Source: CF-96 sp036269455
GTDB lineage: Bacteria > Chloroflexota > Dormibacteria > Aeolococcales > Aeolococcaceae
NCBI GenBank assembly: GCA_036269455.1
Contig: DATARS010000041.1
Coordinates: 1-15,961, forward strand
Direction: 5' to 3'
DNA length: 15,961 bases
Part shown: positions 8,010-13,925 of the stretch, one piece after another
Layout of the letters: every line of letters starts with the position of its first letter
Numbering within the stretch: position 1 is the first letter of the stretch
Notes under the pieces: generated by a model
Database searches by the model: none
Seen by the model: only the letters and a program-made list of their open reading frames with translations
What the model was told of the DNA's origin: nothing
Translations under genes and position numbers: made by a program

Positions 8010-8060
8010 GGTGTCCCCGGCGGCCCGCCCACACGCGTGCCCCCGTTGTCACCTCGGGAC

Positions 8061-8080
8061 GCGCCCGCCGCGGCGGGCGC
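8061..8080. terminator. Perfect 20-bp GC palindrome after the MFS gene, possible hairpin
   Basis: GCGCCCGCCG followed directly by CGGCGGGCGC, 12 nt past the MFS stop on the minus strand. It could form a strong stem that slows or ends transcription from the block above. There is no T-tract after it, so an intrinsic terminator of the usual kind is not shown. In such GC-rich DNA a 10-bp arm is not decisive. It is the only notable structure in the 95-bp gap 7998-8092. Confidence 0.35.
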
Positions 8081-8092
8081 GCCATGGCGCCG

Positions 8093-9265
8093 TTACAGGA
8101 CGCGCTGGGCGGCCGTCCTGCCGGCCGGTCCGACCGCGGTGACCGCCACCGCGGCGATCCCCAGGCAGCAGGCGGTGAAGAGGGCGCGCTCCCAGCCGAG
8201 TAGGGGGACGAGGACGAGGGCGACGAGGGCGCCGGCGATCATCCCCGTGTACTGGGCCGCGACCAGGGCGGCGCCGGCGCGGCCGAGCACCTCGGGCGGG
8301 GCGCGCAGCTGCAGCTCGGTCGCTCCCCAGACCTGGTACAGGGCCCCGGCGGCGGCGCTGGCGGCGACGCAGAGGATCGCGGTGACCAGCCCCCGGCTGA
8401 GGGTGAGCATGGCGAGCAGGACGATCTCGGCGAGCGCCGCGGCGACGAGGGTCGAGCGCAGCACCCGGGCGCTGCCGTGGCGCATCGCCGCGGTGCTGGC
8501 GAGCAGCCCGCCGGCGCCGACCGCGGCGTAGAGGGCGCCGACCCGGTCGGCGCCACCGTAGCGCTCGGCGGCGGCGACCACCAGCACCGCCGAGGTGGCG
8601 GTCACCGCGAGCGAGCCGCCGAGGTAGGCGCCGGCCAGCGCGCGCAGGTGGCCGTCCGCCCACACCACCCGAGCACCGGCAAGGGCGCCGCGGAGCTGTC
8701 CGCCCGAGGCGCGGCCGCCGGCGGGCAGCAGGGCGAAGAGCAGGGCCGCGACCGCGAAGCTGGCGACGTCGATGCCGATCAGCAGCTCGGGCCGGCCGAA
8801 CAGCGCGAGCAGCGGCACCGACAGCGCCGGCGCCACCACCGTCGAGGATGACATCACCGCGCTGACCAGGGCGTTGGCGCGGGTCAGCTCGTGCTCGACC
8901 ACCAGGCGGGGGAGCAGGGCCAGCAGCGCGGGGCGGGCGGTGGCGCCGAGCAGCTGGGAGAGGGCGACGGCGACGAAGATCGACCAGACCTGGTGGGCCC
9001 CGGCGGAGACGATGATCGACGCCATCAGCAGGCCCTGGACGGCGGACATCACCGCGGCCACGCGCTGCGGCGCGAGACGGTCGGCGAGCTCGCCGCCCAC
9101 CGCCGCCCCGGCGAGGCGCGGCACCACCCGGGCGAGCATGTAGGCGGCCGGCGCGGCGGTCGACCCGGTCAGCCGGAGAAGGATGATGAGCACCGCGACG
9201 GTGCTGAACCAGTCGCCGTACAGGGAGAGCGCGGCGGCGGTCAGGTAGCGGGCGAAGGGACGCAG
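8093..9265 (-). CDS. MFS transporter (MFS_3 / exporter-like), probable CTG start
   Basis: This is a major facilitator superfamily permease of about 390 residues and roughly 12 helices. It resembles the enterobactin-exporter/MFS_3 group. The first usual start codon is GTG at 9193, but the 24 codons upstream are in frame and encode a typical first MFS helix (LRPFARYLTAAALSLYGDWF). They begin at CTG (9265), 5 nt after a strong GAGGAGGAG Shine-Dalgarno. An in-frame TGA at 9290, the stop of the previous gene, limits any further extension. Later features are ELADRLAPQRVAAVMS (the loop after helix 2) and the N-domain end LLPRLVVEHELTRANALVSA, common in MFS_3 proteins. Substrate unknown; drug, siderophore or metabolite export are the family options. 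It follows the degenerate receiver/GGDEF gene by 24 nt, implying co-expression. Confidence 0.85.
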   Translation of the reverse strand: MRPFARYLTAAALSLYGDWFSTVAVLIILLRLTGSTAAPAAYMLARVVPRLAGAAVGGELADRLAPQRVAAVMSAVQGLLMASIIVSAGAHQVWSIFVAVALSQLLGATARPALLALLPRLVVEHELTRANALVSAVMSSSTVVAPALSVPLLALFGRPELLIGIDVASFAVAALLFALLPAGGRASGGQLRGALAGARVVWADGHLRALAGAYLGGSLAVTATSAVLVVAAAERYGGADRVGALYAAVGAGGLLASTAAMRHGSARVLRSTLVAAALAEIVLLAMLTLSRGLVTAILCVAASAAAGALYQVWGATELQLRAPPEVLGRAGAALVAAQYTGMIAGALVALVLVPLLGWERALFTACCLGIAAVAVTAVGPAGRTAAQRVL

Positions 9266-9270
9266 GCCTG

Positions 9271-9279
9271 CTCCTCCTC
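9271..9279 (-). promoter_or_regulatory. Ribosome binding site that supports the CTG start of the MFS gene
   Basis: GAGGAGGAG on the minus strand lies 5 nt before CTG at 9265. No ATG, GTG or TTG is available in the correct frame between the upstream TGA and the first transmembrane helix. The site therefore argues for CTG initiation rather than the internal GTG at 9193. Confidence 0.6.
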
Positions 9280-9289
9280 GAGCGCGGGC

Positions 9290-10180
9290 TCAGCCCCCGG
9301 CGGGGGTCACCCCCGGAAGGGTGCGCTCGAGCAGCTCGATCGGGACCTCCTCGAGCCGCATGGTGACCGGCACCACCTGCGCTCGGGCCTCGACCGCGGC
9401 GACCACCCTGGCGAGGCGGCCGGCGACCACGGCGGCGCCGGAGGCGTCGACGTCGGGGAGGAGGACGACGAGGCTGCCGTCCGGGGCGCAGCCGACCATG
9501 TCGGTGGAGCGCAGCGCGGCGCGGACCGCGGCGGCGCCGCCGGCGCCCGCACCCGACACCCGCACGATCGACAGCGGACGCGGCGCGCGCGACACCGCCT
9601 CGGACTCCGCCTGCGCCCACAGCCGGGTGGCGCCGGCGTCGAGGGTCCGGGCGGCGAGCTGGACGTCGGGGACGCCGAGCTCGCGGAGCCGGCGGTCGCG
9701 CTCCTCGTCGCGGCAGACGCGGAGCACCAGGGAGGTCAGCGCCTCGAGCCGGAAAGGTTTGATCACGACCCCGCGGAGGCCGAGCCGCGAGCCCTCCTCC
9801 ACCTGGGCGGGCTCGGGGACGACGGTGGTGCACCACACCACCACCGGGGCGCGGTCGCCGTGGAGCTCGCGGAACACGCGCATCATCGCGAGCACGTCGA
9901 TCCCCGGGCTGCGCGGCTCGACGACCATCACGTCGGGACGGAGGTCGATCGACCGCTGCACCGCCGCGCCGGGGTTGCCGAAGCTCTCGACGGTGAAGCC
10001 CGCGATCCGCAGCAGCGTGCTGGAGATCTGCTGCACGCTCGCCGAGGCATCGACCACGAAGGCGTGCCGCGGGCCGATGTCCTGGTCGGGCCGGACCCTC
10101 CCGGAGTCCTCGGGGACGACCTCGACAGGGGGCACGCCCCCTGTCGAGGCCGGAGGCAATTCATGGTCCTGGGGCCTCAC
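9290..10180 (-). CDS. Degenerate receiver plus GGDEF-like protein retaining an I-site motif
   Basis: About 296 residues if started at GTG 10180; TTG 10159 (AGGA 7 nt upstream) and GTG 10135 are alternatives. Residues about 38-160 have a response-regulator receiver pattern: FVVDAS (D44), VMVVEPRSPGID, and VVIKPF (K141). The phospho-accepting Asp is replaced by Glu (E88), and the second residue of the acidic pair is Ala. After a helical linker, residues about 175-265 follow a GGDEF-domain outline. RSTD (224-227) is placed exactly five residues before the GGDEF position, as in a c-di-GMP I-site. The catalytic signature itself is PDGSL (233-237), so cyclase activity is not expected. The family is not recognised by name. 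The likely role is a phosphorylation-independent regulator, possibly a c-di-GMP receptor. The MFS gene is 24 nt downstream. Confidence 0.7.
   Translation of the reverse strand: MRPQDHELPPASTGGVPPVEVVPEDSGRVRPDQDIGPRHAFVVDASASVQQISSTLLRIAGFTVESFGNPGAAVQRSIDLRPDVMVVEPRSPGIDVLAMMRVFRELHGDRAPVVVWCTTVVPEPAQVEEGSRLGLRGVVIKPFRLEALTSLVLRVCRDEERDRRLRELGVPDVQLAARTLDAGATRLWAQAESEAVSRAPRPLSIVRVSGAGAGGAAAVRAALRSTDMVGCAPDGSLVVLLPDVDASGAAVVAGRLARVVAAVEARAQVVPVTMRLEEVPIELLERTLPGVTPAGG
10121..10148. repeat. 28-bp perfect inverted repeat at the start of the degenerate regulator gene
   Basis: Two 13-bp arms (outer part CTCGACAGGGGG and its complement) flank a 2-nt centre. On the minus strand the centre contains GTG at 10135, one of the three possible start codons of the regulator. 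It could act as an operator or as an RNA hairpin presenting or hiding the start region, or it could simply be coding sequence. No T-tract follows it in either direction, so a terminator is unlikely. Confidence 0.6.
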
Positions 10181-10209
10181 CCCGGCATCATCGCCGATAA
10201 GTGGAGGGC

Positions 10210-10254
10210 TTAGATCCAGTTGCCGTGCAGTTCGTGACCGGTCCAGGTCGCCAT
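10210..10254 (-). CDS. 14-residue small ORF with strong Shine-Dalgarno (possible leader peptide)
   Basis: ATG at 10254 encodes MATWTGHELHGNWI followed by TAA. A consensus AGGAGG at 10263-10268 sits 8 nt upstream, better than the ribosome site of any neighbouring gene. The ORF lies between the cytochrome b stop (10351) and the degenerate regulator, 29 nt before the outermost regulator start. It has two Trp, two His and two Thr in 14 residues and no hydrophobic stretch. It could be a translated leader controlling the downstream gene, a tiny peptide product, or a remnant of a longer gene. No family is recognised. Confidence 0.45.
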   Translation of the reverse strand: MATWTGHELHGNWI

Positions 10255-10262
10255 CACTGTGT

Positions 10263-10268
10263 CCTCCT
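10263..10268 (-). promoter_or_regulatory. Consensus Shine-Dalgarno of the 14-residue ORF
   Basis: AGGAGG on the minus strand, 8 nt before the ATG at 10254. It is the main evidence that the very short ORF is translated. Confidence 0.6.
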
Positions 10269-10331
10269 GTGTCCCGTGGGGGGTTTCCTCCGTCGAGCGT
10301 CGCCGGAGGGCTGCCCTGGAACAACGCGGCC

Positions 10332-10351
10332 AGCGCAAGGTTTCTTGCGCT
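10332..10351. repeat. Stem-loop at the end of the cytochrome b gene
   Basis: Perfect 8-bp arms AGCGCAAG and CTTGCGCT with a 4-nt loop overlap the last base of the cytochrome stop codon. No T-run follows on the minus strand, so it may stabilise the 3' end of the upstream message or separate expression from the leader region rather than terminate fully. The rest of the 170-nt gap (10181-10350) holds only the 14-codon ORF and its ribosome site. Confidence 0.5.
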
Positions 10352-11046
10352 CAGACCTCCTCGGGCGCCTCGAGCGTCTCCGCCCAGCGCGCGTGGCGGC
10401 GGCGGGCGAAGTCGAGCCGCACCGAGCCGGTGAGGATGCCGCGGAGCGCACCCCGGGTCGAGGGGAGCAGGAGCGCGATCACCAGGTGGCCGATGATCAG
10501 CGGGTACATCGCCTTCATCAGCAGCAGGTGCCAGCTGTCGGCGGCCTCGCTGAGGCTGGTGGGCAGGTGGCCGCCGCCGAACATCAGCGTGCCGGTGACG
10601 ATCAGCCCCACCGTCGCGGCGGCGGTGAGGATGGTGTTCAGCTTCTGGCCGGCGTTGAAGCGGCCCTGCGGCGGCAGCGGGCGGCGGCGCAGCCGCGCGG
10701 GCAGCCACACCCGCAGCAGCCAGCGGGCGTCCTCGCGGTCGAACCACTCGACGTCGCGCCAGAGTTGGCGGAGCGTTCCCGGGCTGCCCGCCGCCACCAG
10801 CGGGAAGAGCGCGCAGAGCAGCAGCGCGGCGTCGAGGTGGATGCTGCGCATCAGCTCGCGGCGGTCGAGCACCGGGTTCTGCCCGGGACCGAGGTAGAGG
10901 CCGAGCCCGCTGAGCAGCAGGATCAGGAAGAGCAGCGCGTAGGTCCAGTGCAGGGTGCGCTCCGCCCTGCTGAAGCGCCGCACCAGCCGCGGACGCGGCG
11001 GGCGCTGCTCAGCCGGTGGGCGGTGTGTAGACGTAGGCGTTGTCAT
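10351..11046 (-). CDS. Cytochrome b561 / formate dehydrogenase gamma-like membrane subunit
   Basis: This is a 231-residue protein with four hydrophobic segments (about 34-52, 68-87, 138-156, 176-195). The four helix-associated histidines are H33 (RTLHW), H70 (SIHLD), H173 (SWHLL) and H187 (IGHLV). They are suitable as axial ligands for two b hemes. RFNAGQKLN (129-137) is a motif typical of formate dehydrogenase gamma subunits. The N-terminus is Arg/Pro-rich and cytoplasmic. It probably passes electrons between the exported molybdoenzyme encoded just upstream and the quinone pool. The ATG at 11046 lies within the upstream gene (38-bp overlap), so the two are translationally coupled. No extra iron-sulfur subunit is present. 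Confidence 0.85.
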   Translation of the reverse strand: MTTPTSTHRPPAEQRPPRPRLVRRFSRAERTLHWTYALLFLILLLSGLGLYLGPGQNPVLDRRELMRSIHLDAALLLCALFPLVAAGSPGTLRQLWRDVEWFDREDARWLLRVWLPARLRRRPLPPQGRFNAGQKLNTILTAAATVGLIVTGTLMFGGGHLPTSLSEAADSWHLLLMKAMYPLIIGHLVIALLLPSTRGALRGILTGSVRLDFARRRHARWAETLEAPEEV

Positions 11047-11755
11047 CCCAGCCCCGCTGCTCCCAGAAGCCCAGGTCGTGCACCGGCTTGACCTCGATGC
11101 GGCGCAGCCACTTCACGTTCTTGTACCCGTACATGTCCGGGTAGATGAGCCGCAGCGGGGAGCCCTGCTCGCGGATCAGCGGCTGCCCGTTCAGCTCCCA
11201 GGCGAGGATCGCGTGGTCGCTGCGCGCCTGGGCGATGGTGAGGCTGTCGGTGTAGACGCCGTCGCCCGAGTAGAAGGTGACGTGGTGCGCAGCGGCGTTG
11301 GGGCGGTTGGCGTCGATCAGGTCGCGCACCCGCACCCCGCGCCAGATGCAGTCGCGCACCCGCCAGCCGGTGACGCAGCGGAACGTCGAGCGGATGGCGA
11401 CGTTGGGGAACGCCCTCAGCTCGGCGAGGCGCAGCGACATCGCGCCGTCGACCCCGGCGCCGCCGACGGTGAGCCGCCAGCTGCGCTCGGTCAGCGTGGG
11501 GATGTCGGCGACCGAGTAGTAGCGGAAGCGCTCCGGCTGGACGATGTTGGGATGGATGCCCTCGATCGGCTCGCGGTCGTCGGGGGTCATCGCCCCGACC
11601 GGCACCGAGGTGGCCACGTTGTCGGGGGTGGCGTCGTCGGCGACGTAGGACCAGCGGGTCAGCGCCATCCCCGCCGCGCCCGCGCCGAGCAGGCCGAGGA
11701 AGAGACGGCGCCCCACCGGGCGCCCGGGGGGCCGCGGCTCGGTCGGGTCGCTCAC
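11009..11755 (-). CDS. Tat-exported molybdopterin-dependent oxidoreductase (sulfite oxidase/MsrP-like fold)
   Basis: This is a 248-residue protein with a twin-arginine signal (GRRLFLGLLGAGAAGMAL, R16-R17), so a folded cofactor enzyme is exported or membrane-tethered. The domain covers about residues 70-230. The Mo-binding Cys is C127 in FRCVTGW. The later segments GVRVRDLI, SGDGVYTDSLTIAQA, LAWELNGQPLIREQGSPLRLIYP and MYGYKNVKWL are characteristic of the oxidoreductase molybdopterin-binding family. There is no dimerisation domain, so it is closer to the YedY/MsrP type than to full sulfite oxidases. GTG at 11755 is the first start after an in-frame TGA and has no clear Shine-Dalgarno. A TATGAC -10-like box lies 5 nt upstream, so a leaderless start is possible. 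Substrate is not assignable. Confidence 0.9.
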   Translation of the reverse strand: MSDPTEPRPPGRPVGRRLFLGLLGAGAAGMALTRWSYVADDATPDNVATSVPVGAMTPDDREPIEGIHPNIVQPERFRYYSVADIPTLTERSWRLTVGGAGVDGAMSLRLAELRAFPNVAIRSTFRCVTGWRVRDCIWRGVRVRDLIDANRPNAAAHHVTFYSGDGVYTDSLTIAQARSDHAILAWELNGQPLIREQGSPLRLIYPDMYGYKNVKWLRRIEVKPVHDLGFWEQRGWDDNAYVYTPPTG

Positions 11756-11795
11756 CCGCTCGTCATACCACCGATGGGGTGACGGCGCGATGACG

Positions 11796-12248
11796 TCAGA
11801 GTCCGGCCTGCTCCCTGTCGCCGCGGCGGGGCGCGCGCCCGCCGGTCCAGCGACCGATCCGCGCCGCGGTGCCCTGGAGCGGCTCGGCCACCGCGGCGAG
11901 GAAGTGGAGGGTCTGGTCCATGCTCCCGATCAGCGTGGCGAGGCGGTCGAGGCGGTCGGCGGTCTGCTGCAGCGCCGGCACCAGCTCGGGCAGCGGCTGC
12001 TGCAGCTCGACGAGCACCGGCATGGTCGCCTCGAGCTGGGTGGTCGAGAGCGCGACCGCGGCCATCTCGGCGTGGATGGCCGGGAGCTGGCGGGTGTCCT
12101 CGCTGATCCGCTCGAGCTGGGCGGCGATCGTTGGCAGCATGGCGATCGCCTCGACCACCTCGGGGAGGCGGGCGACGGTGCGCGCCACGGTGAGCGGCAT
12201 CGCGACGACGCGCCGCACGGCCGCGCCCACCCTCTCCACGACCGTCAT
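11796..12248 (-). CDS. Small amphipathic helical protein of unknown function
   Basis: This is a 150-residue protein, MTVVERVGAAVRRVVAMPLTV onward. It is almost entirely predicted helix with a regular hydrophobic pattern and recurring Leu-Pro or Met-Pro breaks (LPEVVEAIAMLP, RQLPAIHAEM, ATMPVLVEL, PLPELVPALQQTADRLDRL). It ends in a basic tail (GGRAPRRGDREQ). There is no signal peptide, transmembrane helix or catalytic motif. The composition resembles phasin-like or membrane-surface-binding helical proteins, but no family is recognised. The ATG at 12248 is 5 nt after the monooxygenase stop, with GAGCGGG upstream, so it is co-translated with that gene and may assist or localise it. The only features of the 40-nt gap to the molybdoenzyme start are a TGACGTCA octamer over its own stop and the -10-like box noted there. 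Confidence 0.75.
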   Translation of the reverse strand: MTVVERVGAAVRRVVAMPLTVARTVARLPEVVEAIAMLPTIAAQLERISEDTRQLPAIHAEMAAVALSTTQLEATMPVLVELQQPLPELVPALQQTADRLDRLATLIGSMDQTLHFLAAVAEPLQGTAARIGRWTGGRAPRRGDREQAGL

Positions 12249-12253
12249 CCCGC

Positions 12254-13804
12254 TCAGCGCGAGGCCGTGGCCGGGATGCGCGCCGGCTCGATCAGGTGGA
12301 GACCGGGGTCGAAGGTGCGGGTGCGCAGCCGGTAGCCCCAGGTCGAGCCCGGCCAGAGCGTGGTGTTGCGCCCGGAGGCGTCGAGGTACCAGCTCGCGCA
12401 GCCGCCGCTGTTCCAGACGGTGGGCCGCAGCCGCTCCTGCATCTCCTCGACGAACGCGGACTGGACCTCGGCGCGCACCTCCAGGGCACCGGCGCCGCTC
12501 TCGGTCAGATGGCGCAGGGCATCGGAGATGTAGGCGAGCTGGGACTCGATCATCAGCACGATCGAGGTGTGGGCCAGGCCGGTGTTGGGGCCGACGAGCA
12601 TGAAGAGGTTGGGGAATCCGGCGATGCTGGTGCCGAGGTGGGCGGCCATGCCCTCGCGCCAGGCCTCGGCCAGCGCCACCCCGCCACGGCCGCGCACCCG
12701 CCGCATCGTCGGCGAGTCGGTGACGTGGAACCCGGTGCCCAGGATGATGGTGTCGACGGGGCGCTCGACCCCGTCGGCACCCACCACCGAGTGCTCGCGC
12801 ACCTCGGCGAGGCCGCCGTCGACCACCTCGACGTTGGGCCGGCTGAGCGCCGGGTAGTAGTCGTTGGAGAGCAGGATGCGCTTGCAGCCGATGGTGTAGC
12901 TCGGGGTCAGCCGGCGGCGCAGCTCGGGGTCGGGGACCTGGCGGCGGAGGTGGAGCCGGGCGAGGCGCTCGATCAGCCTCATCAGCCGGGGCTCGCGGGT
13001 GAAGCCGACCACCGGCCACTCGCGCGTCCAGTAGACGCTGAGCCGGACGAGCCGCTGCGCTCCGGGGAGGTGGCGGAAGAGCCAGCGCTCGGGGGCGCTG
13101 ATGCCGCGGTCGACCCGGGGCATGATCCACGGCGGAGTGCGCTGGAAGAGGTGGACCTGCGCGGCCTGCCGCTGCACGTGGGGGATGAACTGGATCGCCG
13201 AGGCGCCGGTGCCGACCACGGCGACACGCTCGCCGCTCAGGTCGTGGGCGTGGTCCCACTGCGCGGAGTGGAAGATCGTGCCGGCGAAGCGCTCCAGCCC
13301 GGGCACGGAGGGGACCTTGGGCTCGCTGAGCGGGCCGGTGCCGAGGATGAGCACGGTCGCGGTGAGCTCGCCGCGCGAGGTGCGCAGCCGCCAGTGCTGC
13401 CGCTCGTCGTCCCACGCCGCCTCGAGCAGCTCGTGGCCGAGGCGCAGGTGCGGGAGCAGGCCCTGCTCACGGGTGGTGCGGCGCAGGTACTCCTGGATCT
13501 CGGGCTGGGGCGAGAAGCTCCGCGTCCAGCCGGGGTTGAGCGCGAAGGAGAAGGAGTAGAGCTGGGAGGGGACGTCGCAGGCGCACCCGGGATAGGTGTT
13601 GTCGCGCCAGGTGCCGCCCACGTCGCCGGCGCGCTCGAGGATGACGAAGTCGTCGATGCCGTCGCGCTTGAGCTGGATCGCCGCACCCAGGCCGGAGAAG
13701 CCGCTGCCGACGACGGCGACGCGGACGTGGGGAACGGGGGCGCCGCCCGGCGCGGCCCCGGGAGCGGGCGCGATGCCGACGGGGCCGGCCTCCACGAGCG
13801 TCAA
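12254..13804 (-). CDS. Baeyer-Villiger-type flavin monooxygenase
   Basis: This is a 516-residue class B flavoprotein monooxygenase. The FAD Rossmann motif is GSGFSG (33-38 in VAVVGSGFSGLGAAIQL). The BVMO fingerprint FxGxxxHxxxW is FAGTIFHSAQW (173-183), followed by Asp. The NADPH Rossmann motif is GTGASA (198-203). WRDNTYPGCACDVPSQLYSFSF and ILGTGF also match the family. Such enzymes insert oxygen next to ketones using NADPH and O2; the substrate here is unknown. TTG at 13804 is preferred because GGAGGA lies 7 nt upstream. GTG at 13795 is the alternative, and an out-of-frame ATGCGTTGA overlaps the start. It is transcribed divergently from the phospholipase gene and followed after 5 nt by the 150-residue helical protein. 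Confidence 0.93.
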   Translation of the reverse strand: MTLVEAGPVGIAPAPGAAPGGAPVPHVRVAVVGSGFSGLGAAIQLKRDGIDDFVILERAGDVGGTWRDNTYPGCACDVPSQLYSFSFALNPGWTRSFSPQPEIQEYLRRTTREQGLLPHLRLGHELLEAAWDDERQHWRLRTSRGELTATVLILGTGPLSEPKVPSVPGLERFAGTIFHSAQWDHAHDLSGERVAVVGTGASAIQFIPHVQRQAAQVHLFQRTPPWIMPRVDRGISAPERWLFRHLPGAQRLVRLSVYWTREWPVVGFTREPRLMRLIERLARLHLRRQVPDPELRRRLTPSYTIGCKRILLSNDYYPALSRPNVEVVDGGLAEVREHSVVGADGVERPVDTIILGTGFHVTDSPTMRRVRGRGGVALAEAWREGMAAHLGTSIAGFPNLFMLVGPNTGLAHTSIVLMIESQLAYISDALRHLTESGAGALEVRAEVQSAFVEEMQERLRPTVWNSGGCASWYLDASGRNTTLWPGSTWGYRLRTRTFDPGLHLIEPARIPATASR

Positions 13805-13811
13805 CGCATGG

Positions 13812-13817
13812 TCCTCC
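13812..13817 (-). promoter_or_regulatory. Ribosome binding site deciding the TTG start of the monooxygenase
   Basis: GGAGGA on the minus strand, 7 nt before TTG at 13804. The nearest in-frame GTG (13795) would be 16 nt away, and the ATG in between opens only a two-codon frame (ATG CGT TGA). Confidence 0.6.
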
Positions 13818-13836
13818 GTCTCCTGGATCGTGTCAT

Positions 13837-13857
13837 CGAACAATGTAGCATTGATCG
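13837..13857. promoter_or_regulatory. Candidate operator: inverted repeat over the monooxygenase -10 region
   Basis: CGAACAATG, a TAG spacer, then CATTGATCG: nine-base arms with one mismatch. It covers the -10 box at 13842-13847 and sits in the most AT-rich part of the divergent spacer. Its size and position suit a dimeric repressor such as a TetR-family protein, which often controls BVMO genes (the EthR/EthA pair is the known example). No regulator gene is in the window. Confidence 0.5.
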
Positions 13858-13870
13858 CTGATGGATGCAA
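13842..13870 (-). promoter_or_regulatory. Sigma-70-like promoter of the monooxygenase operon
   Basis: Minus strand: TTGCAT (13865-13870), a 17-nt spacer, then TACATT (13842-13847) preceded by TGC, an extended -10. This is close to the TTGACA-17-TATAAT consensus and stands out in such GC-rich DNA. Predicted start is near 13835, giving a leader of about 30 nt that contains the Shine-Dalgarno. For the plus-strand phospholipase gene no equally good promoter was found in the same 121-nt spacer. Confidence 0.65.
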
Positions 13871-13925
13871 GAAATGGCAGGTCGCGGTCAGACTCGTCGC
13901 CAGCGACCGGGACGAGGAGGTGGAG

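Noticed and set aside
4680..8531. 1283-codon open frame on the plus strand
   Set aside because: It is antisense to tldD, the GGDEF-EAL gene and the MFS gene, all with clear domains. The translation is low-complexity Arg/Ala/Gly typical of GC-rich shadow frames.
10122..10147. TGTCGA boxes on both strands of the 28-bp palindrome as further ECF42 promoters
   Set aside because: No CGA-type -10 element follows at 16-18 nt on the minus strand, and the plus-strand copy points away from any gene start. They are a by-product of the palindrome.
10181..10747. Upstream extension of the degenerate regulator to 10747
   Set aside because: The extra codons run out of frame through the cytochrome b gene and give a low-complexity translation. 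The domain begins near 10070 and starts exist at 10180, 10159 and 10135.
13596..13925. N-terminal extension of the phospholipase frame
   Set aside because: It is antisense to the monooxygenase N-terminus and crosses its promoter. The ATG at 13926 has a good ribosome site and begins directly with a Tat signal.
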